64,000 bases of DNA from an uncultured Chloroflexales bacterium (GTDB lineage: Bacteria; Chloroflexota; Chloroflexia; Chloroflexales; Chloroflexaceae). The notes under the pieces are model-generated. The model saw only the letters and a program-made list of their open reading frames with translations, had not been told where the DNA came from and made no database searches. The DNA lies in the NCBI GenBank assembly GCA_937918935.1, contig CAKZSI010000036.1, forward strand, positions 1 to 64,000, read 5' to 3'. A program made the translations under genes and the position numbers. Shown piece by piece: positions 42,903 to 50,920 of the stretch. Numbering within the stretch: the first letter of the stretch is position 1; each line of letters starts with the position of its first letter.

Positions 42903-43838
42903 ATGTTTCAACTGACCCAGCGTCAGATTAATTACGGCGTGTTTGGGCTGACGACAGGATTGACAGCCATCACGCTGGTGTTCGTTTTCTTTGTACATCC
43001 GAGCTGGAATGTGCTTGGGCAGGCGATTGTGGCGCTTGCGTTCAGCGGTGGTCTCTGGTTTGCCTACTGGCGCGGCTGGGATCAGGCTCGCTACGCGCTG
43101 CTGGTTCTGATGACCCTGGTCGTCGCCATCGGAACGGGCGATGAGTTTTTGCGCGACCACTTCAACCATATGATCTACGCCGTTCCGGCGATGGCACTGG
43201 TGCTTGCCGGCCCCCTCTGGGTGCTGGGCAGCGCGCTGGCAGTACTGGGGACGTTTGTGTACCGCATCGGCGCACTCTATCTGAACCCCCTTGATCTCAT
43301 CACCTTTTTCCTCATCATCGGCGGGATGATCTTCAGCCGCCTGGCTGTTGACAATGCATGGCGGCTGGAAGCGGCAAAGCGCGAGGCAGAGGCAGCCCGC
43401 GCACAGGCCGAACAGCGTGAACGAGACCTGGCTACCCAGGCCGCCGAACTGGCTCGACGCAACGCCGAGCAGCAGCGTCTGCTCGAACTGGTCGCTATCC
43501 TGGAGACCCCGACCATCCGGCTCGCTGATGGCATCCTGCTGGCGCCGCTCGTCGGCGCGCTCGATGAGCGCCGCGCCCAGACGCTTACCACGCGCCTGCT
43601 CCACGATGTCAACGCACAACGGGCGCGCCGGGTGATCCTCGACATCAGCGGGGTTGCAACCGTGGACGACCAGGTGGCCCGTGGGCTGGTCAATACCACC
43701 CACGCCCTGGAACTGCTCGGCTGTCAGGTCCGGCTTACCGGCGTCTCGGCTGGCGTGGCGCTGACCCTGACCCACCTGGGTGTCACCCTTGAGGGCGTGA
43801 CGATTGCGCGCTCGCCACAGGAGGCGCTGGAGGGGTGA
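42903..43838 (+). CDS. Membrane-anchored STAS-domain protein (RsbR-like)
   Basis: A 311-residue protein. The N-terminal part (15-145) has about five membrane helices; a coiled-coil rich in Ala, Glu and Arg (about 155-200) joins it to a C-terminal STAS domain (205-305) opening LLELVAILETPTIRLADGILLAPLVGALDERRAQ and RVILDISGVATVDDQVARGLVNTTHALELLGCQVRLTG in two halves. This matches the STAS part of RsbR/RsbS stressosome proteins. The residue that is Thr/Ser (phosphorylated) in many relatives after VVD is Asp here (VDD). It may relay a membrane signal to a sigma-factor or cyclase pathway; partners are not adjacent. ATG 42903 follows GAGGAAGA. Confidence 0.8.
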   Translation: MFQLTQRQINYGVFGLTTGLTAITLVFVFFVHPSWNVLGQAIVALAFSGGLWFAYWRGWDQARYALLVLMTLVVAIGTGDEFLRDHFNHMIYAVPAMALVLAGPLWVLGSALAVLGTFVYRIGALYLNPLDLITFFLIIGGMIFSRLAVDNAWRLEAAKREAEAARAQAEQRERDLATQAAELARRNAEQQRLLELVAILETPTIRLADGILLAPLVGALDERRAQTLTTRLLHDVNAQRARRVILDISGVATVDDQVARGLVNTTHALELLGCQVRLTGVSAGVALTLTHLGVTLEGVTIARSPQEALEG

Positions 43839-43947
43839 TACGGAATCTCAAAGGCTTTTACCACCATGCGGCATAGTCTGCCGCCGCCACCCGGTGCAAG
43901 GGCTGGGCTGACTACCCGGGATGCCGGCCCGTCCATTACACACAGAT

Positions 43948-45258
43948 CTAAACCTCCCCTTGATAGGGCTGGCTTTTCAGGTCCTTCTGCGCGCCCCGGC
44001 GTCTGGCTGCCTGGTACCAGCCGAAACCGCCAACGAGCCGGTAGGCCCAGACGGGGATGAGCGGCTTGCTCAAGAGGTCTTGCGCCGCCAGGGGGATGGG
44101 TTGCCCCCGGGCAAGGTCCTCGGCAGCCAGGGCGAGCGCGCGTTTCAAGGGCCTGGCGCGCCCGTCCAGTTCGGTCAGCGGCGTGCGGTGAACCACCCCT
44201 TCGCCTCCGCCAGGGGCCAGCCCGCCCCGCCACGCGAACCCGGCGCTGCGGGCAAACTCGGCGCAGACAGCGAGGGCATTGGCGTTGTGCTGCGGTTCGG
44301 GGAAGCCGCAGTTGACCAGGGCGGCAAACCCCGCGCCAGGGGCCGGACGCGCGGCGCGGTGAGCGGCGAGACGCTCCAGCAACAGGATGACCGGCGCGGG
44401 CAGGGTGTCGATATAGAGAGGGAAAGCGAGCACCGTAAGGTCAGCGCGCTCGATCTGGGCGAGAAGCTGTTGCATCTTCTGCGGGTTGCTGAGCGTCGTG
44501 TAGAGATAAACAGTTTCGGTCTGTACGCCACGCGCACCGAGTTGCTGCATAAGGTAGTCGCCGAGGGCGTGCGAGGTGCTGGTGCGGGTGCGCGGGCTGC
44601 CAACGAGCAGCAGCGCGCTGCGCAGAGCGGCGCCATCCTGGTCCGGGTGGATCGGCGCGGCCGGCAGGGTCGGCCTGGGATCAGACTCGTGACGTGCCAT
44701 CACGTCCAGGGCGAAGGCGATCTGCGAGGCGAGCGCCGCTTCCGCGGGGTCGCCGCTCACAATCTCGCAATGCCAGGTCCGGGCGTACAGGTTGAGGCTG
44801 TTGCGCCAGACAAGGTGGCGGAAGATGGCCGCGGTGGCGGGGTTGCGCTCGGGCTGCCAGCCAATGACGAGCAAGTCGGCGTAGCGGGCGTAACGTCTGG
44901 CGTGGTGGGTCTCGCCGTTGAGGGTGACGAAAAAGGGCGAGATATTCTGGATCTGGTGGTCCACGGCCTTTTTGAGGGTGGAACTGTACCCGCCAAAGGT
45001 GATGGGGGTGAGGCAGATCAGCAGGTCTGCATTGGCAATAGCGGCGGCGATCTCACGGTTGTCATCGGCGACCATGCACTGCCCGGGGCTGCGCACCCAG
45101 CAGAAGAAATCGCCGGCGCAATTGCCAATGTTGCTCTCGCGCAGGGTAAAGGTTCGCACGCTGTGGTTCTGCGTTGCCAGTTGGGCGAACAGGGCGCGTT
45201 CGATGCGCCCGCCGAGGGTATCGTCGGCGGCGGCGCCGTTCAGGATCACGATGCGCAT
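43948..45258 (-). CDS. Tandem flavodoxin-fold protein (two NAD(P)H-dependent FMN reductase-like domains)
   Basis: A 436-residue protein with two flavodoxin-like domains. Domain 1 (1-190) starts MRIVILNG, has cysteines in NCAGDFFCWVRSPGQC (near 47-62; the pattern of iron-sulfur-flavoprotein relatives) and LICLTPITFGGYSSTLKKAVD (flavin loop). Domain 2 (about 212-400) starts ALLLVGSPRTRTSTSHALGDYL and has VLAFPLYIDTLPAPVILLLERL. The second half resembles flavodoxin/ISF enzymes without cysteines. Fusion of two such units is uncommon. The start overlaps the end of the TetR gene by 13 bases, so it is the regulator's target. Preceding AGGAGAA supports ATG 45258. Substrate unknown; quinones or azo compounds are possible. 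Confidence 0.82.
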   Translation of the reverse strand: MRIVILNGAAADDTLGGRIERALFAQLATQNHSVRTFTLRESNIGNCAGDFFCWVRSPGQCMVADDNREIAAAIANADLLICLTPITFGGYSSTLKKAVDHQIQNISPFFVTLNGETHHARRYARYADLLVIGWQPERNPATAAIFRHLVWRNSLNLYARTWHCEIVSGDPAEAALASQIAFALDVMARHESDPRPTLPAAPIHPDQDGAALRSALLLVGSPRTRTSTSHALGDYLMQQLGARGVQTETVYLYTTLSNPQKMQQLLAQIERADLTVLAFPLYIDTLPAPVILLLERLAAHRAARPAPGAGFAALVNCGFPEPQHNANALAVCAEFARSAGFAWRGGLAPGGGEGVVHRTPLTELDGRARPLKRALALAAEDLARGQPIPLAAQDLLSKPLIPVWAYRLVGGFGWYQAARRRGAQKDLKSQPYQGEV

Positions 45259-45962
45259 GGCGATTCTCCTTCTCCGGGAACAATAAACTGTCGTTCGATG
45301 TTCTCCAGTTCGCAATCGTAGAGTGCGGCGCCATCCGCTCCCAGGGGCGGGAGGTGGTTGCCAGTTTCGAGCGAAACCATCCCGTGCACCCGCGCCCAGA
45401 TCAGCACCGCGACCAGCAGGCTCTGTTCGTCGTAATTGCCGCCGTAGGCTTTCCACTGCTCAAAGACAGGTTGGCAGGCGGAAGGAATGGCGGGCAAATC
45501 GGGCGCCCGCAGGCGCCCCGCCAGGCGCAGGGCATCCACCACGCTGACCAGGGCGCTGAGGGCCCGCGCCGCGACCGGCAGCACCTGGTCGAGGGGCGGC
45601 GCGTAGCCGGGGATAGGCGTGCCGAAGATGAGCTGATACCGCTCCGGGTAGGTAATGGCCCACTGGCGGTAGGCGACGCCTATGGCGCGCAGCCGGCCCA
45701 GGAGGTCGTCGGGGGGAAGGGCGCTGCGGGCGGCCAGTTGCGCGTCGCCGAAGGAGGTGTAGGCATCAATAATGAGCGCGGTAACGAGTGCGTCGCGGTC
45801 AGGGTAGTAGTTGTAGATCGCCGGGGCGGTGATACCAAGGGCGCGGGCAATGGCGCGCAGGCTGAGCGCGGGCGCCCCCTGTTCCGCGATCTGTTGCCAG
45901 GCAGCCTGTTTGATGCCCTCGCGCAGGTTGGAGGTGTGCCGGGATTTGACGGGGCGAACCAT
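45246..45962 (-). CDS. TetR/AcrR family repressor
   Basis: A 238-residue regulator. The N-terminal DNA-binding domain is canonical: LREGIKQAAWQQIAEQGAPALSLRAIARALGITAPAIYNYYPDRDALVTALI (14-65), followed by a C-terminal ligand-binding domain resembling the TetR_C_33/WHG group (VAYRQWAITYPERYQLIFGTPIPGY near 95-120). It is cotranscribed with the tandem flavodoxin gene (13-base overlap). A 51-bp perfect palindrome upstream (46050-46100) is the obvious operator. The ligand is probably a redox-active or toxic small molecule, inferred from the flavoprotein neighbour. Confidence 0.92.
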   Translation of the reverse strand: MVRPVKSRHTSNLREGIKQAAWQQIAEQGAPALSLRAIARALGITAPAIYNYYPDRDALVTALIIDAYTSFGDAQLAARSALPPDDLLGRLRAIGVAYRQWAITYPERYQLIFGTPIPGYAPPLDQVLPVAARALSALVSVVDALRLAGRLRAPDLPAIPSACQPVFEQWKAYGGNYDEQSLLVAVLIWARVHGMVSLETGNHLPPLGADGAALYDCELENIERQFIVPGEGESPCAS

Positions 45963-46004
45963 ACGCTGTCCGTTTCTGTGAGGCGGCGTTACCAGGTGTT
46001 TTCC

Positions 46005-46026
46005 CCGGAGGGCGCAGCCCTCCCGG
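46005..46026. repeat. GGAGGGC-type hairpin repeat upstream of the TetR gene
   Basis: CCGGAGGGC-gca-GCCCTCCCGG, between the TetR start codon and the 51-bp palindrome. Confidence 0.7.
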
Positions 46027-46049
46027 ACTCGCCCCTCGAGCCGGAGCTT

Positions 46050-46100
46050 AAAGCATAAACACCGTATACTTACACTGTAAGTATACGGTGTTTATGCTTT
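46050..46100. promoter_or_regulatory. 51-bp perfect palindrome, probable TetR operator
   Basis: 25-bp arms around one central C (46075), core TACTTACA-C-TGTAAGTA; no mismatch. TetR-family operators usually have such a core but are 15-20 bp long. The AT-rich composition and location 88 bases upstream of the TetR start support an operator; it may also contain the promoter (GTATACTTACA). Confidence 0.85.
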
Positions 46101-46194
46101 GCTGTCAAGAGGTTACCTGCGTCGAGGGACGCTACCCCTGGCGGGGCTGGTTTGCCGCGTCTGGCGGCGTTACTACGTTCACCCGGTTTCGCCC

Positions 46195-48357
46195 TCAGCC
46201 GGCAGGCAGGTAGATGACAAACTTCGTCCCGCGCCCCACTTCCGACTGGAGCGTAATCGCCCCCTGCATCTGCTTGATCAGGCTGTAGCTGATCGCCAGA
46301 CCCAGACCGCTGCCCTTACCGGGACCTTTCGTCGTGAAGTACGGCTCGAACATGCGTGCTGCAACCTCGGGGGCGATCCCGCTGCCGGTGTCGCGAACCG
46401 TCAATTGCACGTATCTGCCCGGCGTCAGCTCAGGCACATCAGGATGCTGCCGGACAATCTCGCAACGGCCAGTGCTGATCGTGATCCGCCCGCCTGACGG
46501 CATCGCATCACACGCATTCTTGACCAGATTGACCAGGACTCGCTCGAGCTGGGTCGGTTCAACCTGACAAAAAAGATTATCATAATTCAGATCGTAATTG
46601 ATCTCGATGTTCTTCCCCAATAAAGATCGCAATAACAGATCAGCTCGCCGCACCAGTTCATTCAGGTCAAGGCGCTGCATCGACATCTCGTCACGCTGAC
46701 CGATGAGCTGCAGTTCGCGCACCAAAGCCTGGCCCCGTTTCAGCACCGACAGGATGGCATCGAGATCGGTCCGCGCCGGGTGGTTGCCTTCCAGATTCTC
46801 CAGTGCCAGTTCACTGCGTGCTTCGACAACCGTGAGCAGATTGTTGAAGTCATGGGCGATACCGCTCGCCATCTGACCTATGGCCTCAAACCGGTCCAGA
46901 CGGGCCAGTCCAGTGGATAATCGAGACGTGAGGAGGGCCTGAGCCAGCCGTTCGGCAAGTTCCTGTACCGTTTCCGGATCAATACGCTGACAGATCCCCG
47001 CCGGGTGCCTGCTAAACAGCAACAACGCGCCAAGGGGTTGATCCTGGACGATCAGCGGCGCCGCGATGAGCATGACTGGCCGTATGGCCGCCCATGGCCC
47101 CTCGCGCGCTCCGCCGGGAGCGATCCGGACCGCCAGCTCCTGCCCTTTGAGATCAAACAATATAAGGGGTTGGCGCTGCTGGAGCACCTGGGCAAGCAGG
47201 TACGGTTCAGCCGGGTCAGCGGTGATCTGGCGCAGCACGGCGAGGTGCGGCGCGCAGCGCGGGTCAACGCAGGCGGCGGCGCCAGTCTGTAGCCGTCCAT
47301 CGCCATCGAGGAGATCGATGCAACAGCCATCAACCCGGGCAGCGATGCGCCTGGCGACGGCGTTCAGCCTCTGCGCCTGGTCAGCGTCCTGTGTCAGAAT
47401 ACTCCCGACATCGGCCAGAAGCCGCGTGGCATACAGCCGGCGCTCCCGCTCGGCAACCAGGGCGCTCATGATCAGCCCGGTTACAACCAGAACGGCCAGG
47501 AAGGTCTGTAGAAAAAACAGGCCGTTGTCGAAAGCCGCAACGACGAACGGCCCGTTCCCCAGCCTGGTCAGCCCGATCGTCAGGATAGAGATGACGCCAA
47601 TCGCGACAGCGGCGCCGTGGGGTCTGAACCGCAGGGCGGCCCAGATGACGAAGACGAAGAGCACGTAGGCGTAGTTTAACTCGAAACGCATCACGATGCC
47701 GGTGACCGTGATGAGCAGGCCATACATCACGACCACCTCGACGATGCGATTCCAGCGAAGGTAACGAATCCGCAGCCGCTGGAACGCAACCAGCGCCGGC
47801 GCAACCGTCAGGACGCCCATGACGTCGCCGATCCACCAGACGCGCCAGAAGTGCCAGGCTTCGGCGCCAGGAACCCCCTGGCTGAGCATAAATAACACCA
47901 CCACCCCGGTGGCAGCAAGCGGAACGCTGACCAGTATCGTGACCGCGATGAACGCCAGTATTTCCTTGAGCGAGTCGAGTTCAAACGGGGAAGCAAGCAG
48001 CGGCCGGAGCAACGCCACGCCAATGACCGCCTCCAGCGTGGAAAACACTGCGATTCCAATCTCTATGGGGATCGGAATACCTATCCATATTCCGGTAATC
48101 ATTTCACCAACGAACACGCCCGGCCAGAGCCACAGGCCTTCCTGGAACAGGGCCAGGAAAACAACCCCGGACAAGGGCCAGACCGGCGAGAACGGGTTCG
48201 GCGCAGTGGCAAAGAGCAGCCCGAGCGATGCTATGGCCACGTACACTCCGCAGAGGAGCGCATTGAGGATGACCAGGCGAACCAGGCGTGTTTGTGAGAA
48301 GTGGCCGAAGGCGGACACGGGTTGGACGGATCTGGCAGGCTGCCACTCGCTGCTCAT
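46195..48357 (-). CDS. MASE1-type sensor histidine kinase
   Basis: A 720-residue membrane kinase. The N-terminal 300 residues form about eight membrane helices of a MASE1 sensor (ASLGLLFATAPNPFSPVWPLSGVVFLALFQEG split across helices 2-3, WWIGDVMGVLTVAPAL near 185). A GAF-like domain follows (about 315-480) with SSILTQ, cysteines CCIDLLD, and LIVQDQPLGALLLFS. Then HisKA with GIAHDFNNLLTVVEA (phospho-acceptor His near 508) and the HATPase domain: NLVKNACDAMPSGG, DTGSGIAPEVAARMFEPYFTTK, GKGSGLGLAISY. The GIAHDFNN box is typical of hybrid or NtrB-like kinases. No response regulator is adjacent, so the output is unknown. An extended -10 lies upstream. Confidence 0.92.
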   Translation of the reverse strand: MSSEWQPARSVQPVSAFGHFSQTRLVRLVILNALLCGVYVAIASLGLLFATAPNPFSPVWPLSGVVFLALFQEGLWLWPGVFVGEMITGIWIGIPIPIEIGIAVFSTLEAVIGVALLRPLLASPFELDSLKEILAFIAVTILVSVPLAATGVVVLFMLSQGVPGAEAWHFWRVWWIGDVMGVLTVAPALVAFQRLRIRYLRWNRIVEVVVMYGLLITVTGIVMRFELNYAYVLFVFVIWAALRFRPHGAAVAIGVISILTIGLTRLGNGPFVVAAFDNGLFFLQTFLAVLVVTGLIMSALVAERERRLYATRLLADVGSILTQDADQAQRLNAVARRIAARVDGCCIDLLDGDGRLQTGAAACVDPRCAPHLAVLRQITADPAEPYLLAQVLQQRQPLILFDLKGQELAVRIAPGGAREGPWAAIRPVMLIAAPLIVQDQPLGALLLFSRHPAGICQRIDPETVQELAERLAQALLTSRLSTGLARLDRFEAIGQMASGIAHDFNNLLTVVEARSELALENLEGNHPARTDLDAILSVLKRGQALVRELQLIGQRDEMSMQRLDLNELVRRADLLLRSLLGKNIEINYDLNYDNLFCQVEPTQLERVLVNLVKNACDAMPSGGRITISTGRCEIVRQHPDVPELTPGRYVQLTVRDTGSGIAPEVAARMFEPYFTTKGPGKGSGLGLAISYSLIKQMQGAITLQSEVGRGTKFVIYLPAG

Positions 48358-48525
48358 ACAGTCGTATGTGCGCGCACCTGGACAGCGGCTCGGGCCCAGG
48401 TATCACAGGCTATGAAGGAATGACACCTCGACTTTTCCAGGAAGTCAGAGGTACATGTTCACACAGCTTCTACCCCGACGCCGAACGCATACGTCAGAGA
48501 GGGCTTGACTGGCGATGACTACGGA

Positions 48526-48534
48526 ATTATAGCA
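48526..48534 (-). promoter_or_regulatory. Extended -10 promoter (TGCTATAAT) for the histidine kinase gene
   Basis: Consensus TG-n-TATAAT on the minus strand, 169 bases upstream of the ATG at 48357. The long leader between them shows no recognised riboswitch. Confidence 0.6.
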
Positions 48535-48568
48535 CACGGCAGAAACCCTACCCCCAGCAATGCTCCTG

Positions 48569-48730
48569 CTAGCCCGGCTGTAGTGTGAGGGCTTTGATGC
48601 CTGTTGCGCCGCTTGCTTCGACCGCGGCCTTGAGCCAGATCCGGCCCTCGCCGCGTTCGATGTGCGCCAGACACCGGCGCTCCTCAAGGACCTGGCCCAC
48701 CGTTACGGTCTGCCCGGTGATCCGAGGCGG
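48569..48730 (-). pseudogene. Unrecognised C-terminal protein remnant
   Basis: Reading the minus strand to a TAG at 48569-48571 gives a protein-like ending: RITGQTVTVGQVLEERR, CLAHIERGEGRIWLKAAVEA, then SGATGIKALTLQPG. Codon use is coding-like, but upstream the frame has no plausible start within this gap. I do not recognise the family; it may be the tail of a deleted gene. Confidence 0.4.
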
Positions 48731-48818
48731 CCTCGTCCAGATCCTTGACGTAATTCCTTAGAATGCTGGAGAGTCATCACCATGGCCGGGAACCGCTCGC
48801 TGTCACGTCGCCCCCGTA

Positions 48819-49202
48819 GTGATCATTGACCAACGCCTGGTTGGAACGACCTTGCACCAGATTGCCTTAGAGATGCAGATCAGTTACTATACGGCTACTC
48901 ATACGGCGCGCACTGTCCAGGCCAATCTGCAGCAGGCGTTCATGCAGCGGGGCTTGCCGGTGGCCATGCGCATGGTATCGGGAGGCGATGTTGGCAGGAA
49001 GCACGCGGCTGGCGAGCCGGACGCGCTCCTGTCGAGGCTGATTGACCCGGGCGTGGGACTGAACGTCAGTCGGCCCTATCGGTTCACCGAGCAGGCAATC
49101 ATGGGCGGACGTGTTACCCAGAACCGGAATCGGGGCAATCCCGGTGAACACGACCGGGTTCCTCAGACCCCTGTCTCAACCGAACGGATATCTGATGATT
49201 AA
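48819..49202 (+). other. Doubtful open frame with helix-turn-helix-like start
   Basis: A 127-codon frame whose first 50 residues (IIDQRLVGTTLHQIALEMQI, then SYYTATHTARTVQANLQQAF) resemble a helix-turn-helix of a transposase or regulator, but which then passes into uncharacteristic sequence and overlaps the proC start. No ribosome site. The 837-base gap 48358-49194 therefore probably contains decayed DNA, possibly a transposase remnant. Confidence 0.3.
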
Positions 49203-50013
49203 AGACCTGCACATTGGCGTGATCGGCCCCGGGGCGATGGGCGAGGCGATCATTGGCGGGTTGCTGCGCCAGGAACTGGTGGAATCTGAGCAGATCCTGG
49301 TAAGCCATCCCCGCGAGGACCGCCGCCGGGAACTGGCAGCTCGCTACGGGGTGCACACCAGCCACGACAACCTCGCCGCCGCCGAGTGGGGCCGGGTGGT
49401 GATTTTTGCCGTCAAACCTCAGCAACTCAAGCGCGTGCTCCCACCGCTACGCGGCGCCCTGCGCGGCGAAGACCTGGTCATCTCGGTGGTCGCCGGGGCG
49501 ACTATCGCCACCTTCGCCCAGGCCCTCGAGCATCCCGCCATCGTGCGGAGCATGCCCAACACCCCGGCGATCATCGGCGAGGGGATGACCGTCTGGACGG
49601 CGGGACCCGAGGTCAACGAGAACCAGCGCGGCTGGGCGCGCACGGTGCTCGGCGCCCTGGGCCACGAACTGTTCGTTGACACCGAAGCTTACCTGGATAT
49701 GGCCACAGCGATCAATGGCACCGGTCCGGCCTATTTCTTTCTGATGATGGAAGCGATGATTGACGCCGGCGTACATCTGGGCCTCTCGCGGCGCATCGCC
49801 GAAGAACTGGTGCTCCAGACCATGCTCGGCTCGGTGCGCTACGCCTTGCAGAGCGGCCTGCACCCGGCCCAACTACGCAACGCCGTGACCTCGCCGGGCG
49901 GCACCAGCGCCGCGGCCCTGGCCGAACTGGAGCGGGGCGGCATGCGCACCGTCCTCGCCGACGCCATCTGGGCCGCCTACCGGCGCTCCGTTGAACTGGG
50001 CAAGCAGCAGTAA
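49195..50013 (+). CDS. proC: Pyrroline-5-carboxylate reductase
   Basis: A 272-residue NAD(P)H-dependent enzyme completing proline synthesis. Seen: IGVIGPGAMGEAIIGGLL (7-24, dinucleotide binding), VIFAVKPQQL (near 70), VVAGATIATF (near 98), RSMPNTPAIIGEGMTVW (near 118) and the C-terminal signature GTGPAYFFLMMEAMIDAGVHLGLSRRIAEEL with LQSGLHPAQLRNAVTSPGGTSAAAL (near 222-247). ATG 49195 gives the standard N-terminus; the upstream 28 codons are not homologous. The stop lies 13 bases before the next gene's ATG, so both are probably cotranscribed. Confidence 0.95.
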   Translation: MIKDLHIGVIGPGAMGEAIIGGLLRQELVESEQILVSHPREDRRRELAARYGVHTSHDNLAAAEWGRVVIFAVKPQQLKRVLPPLRGALRGEDLVISVVAGATIATFAQALEHPAIVRSMPNTPAIIGEGMTVWTAGPEVNENQRGWARTVLGALGHELFVDTEAYLDMATAINGTGPAYFFLMMEAMIDAGVHLGLSRRIAEELVLQTMLGSVRYALQSGLHPAQLRNAVTSPGGTSAAALAELERGGMRTVLADAIWAAYRRSVELGKQQ

Positions 50014-50026
50014 CTCGAGCACGCCA

Positions 50027-50806
50027 ATGATCACCTACAGTCGCCCGCGCCTGATCACCGAAGACGACAAATACTACCGCGCCTACGTCGAGAGCTTCAA
50101 GCTGCAGCGCAAGAATCAGAAAGCTATGCGCCCGCCGCGCCAGCGCGACCTCTTCGGGGCCGAGGCCGAGGCCGCCCTGCGCGCATGGCTCGGCGAGCGT
50201 CTCGAACTCGACGAGCGGCGCATCCTGGCCTACGAAGAGCGGCGCAACAAGCGCGGGGTGATCAAGTATCGTGAACTGGACGCCCTGCACCTCGCCGATC
50301 GCAGCGCATGGGTCTTCGAGATCAAGGCCAGCCGCACCGCCAGCGCCCTGCGCCGGGCGGCCGGGCAACTGCAAGAGACCCGCGCCATCCTCAAGCTGCT
50401 CTACCCCACGGTGCGGGTGACGATCCTGCTGGTGGACACCGGCATCCCCGCCAGCGTCGAGGAGGTCGAGGCGCTGATGGCCTCCGACCGGCCGCCACCC
50501 CGCCGCCCGGAATTGCTCAGCGAGGTCACCACCGCCGTGCCCGAACTGCGGCTGGTCGAGAGCCTGGAGGGCGAACCCGACGCCGAGCGCATCGACGTGC
50601 TGCGCTTCGGCGTCGAGGATATCATCGCCATCACCGGGGCAGAAAACCTGTCGCTCGACTGGGAAGCCGACGACGAAGAGCCCGAGGAACCGGGCGAGGC
50701 GCGCCCGGCCTCCTCGCTCTACGCAACCAGCGCCGAGGAGGCCACGGATCAGGACGACGACGACAACCCGCTCGCTGCGGCGCTGCGCAAGGCCGGGCTA
50801 CGTTAA
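50027..50806 (+). CDS. Hypothetical protein with a PD-(D/E)XK nuclease-like core
   Basis: A 259-residue soluble protein. Its middle (about 55-140) reads EAEAALRAWLGERLELDE, then YRELDALHLADRSAWVFEIKAS, then RRAAGQLQETRAILKLLYP: an ExD...EIK pattern with flanking helix and strand, as in restriction-endonuclease-like folds (catalytic acids near Glu82/Asp84 and Glu97-x-Lys99). The C-terminal third is acidic and low in structure (DDEEPEEPGEA, DQDDDDN). It lies 13 bases after proC in the same direction. I do not recognise a named family; nuclease activity is inferred from the motif only. The stop overlaps a composite repeat. Confidence 0.6.
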   Translation: MITYSRPRLITEDDKYYRAYVESFKLQRKNQKAMRPPRQRDLFGAEAEAALRAWLGERLELDERRILAYEERRNKRGVIKYRELDALHLADRSAWVFEIKASRTASALRRAAGQLQETRAILKLLYPTVRVTILLVDTGIPASVEEVEALMASDRPPPRRPELLSEVTTAVPELRLVESLEGEPDAERIDVLRFGVEDIIAITGAENLSLDWEADDEEPEEPGEARPASSLYATSAEEATDQDDDDNPLAAALRKAGLR

Positions 50807-50865
50807 GAGCCTATCTGGAGAACCAGCTTATCCGATTACTTTCTGGGAGGGTTTCGCTCTCCCAG
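50806..50865. repeat. Composite repeat element after the nuclease-like gene
   Basis: AGAGCCTATCTGG, GAACCAGCTTATCCGATTAC, then a TGGGAGGG-tttc-GCTCTCCCA hairpin. Same module order as at 20648 and 25729, and again starting at a stop codon. Confidence 0.7.
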
Positions 50866-50920
50866 AACCGCACCTCCAACTGGCAGTTCGTGGCGCATGG
50901 CGCCCCTTCGATCAGCAGCG

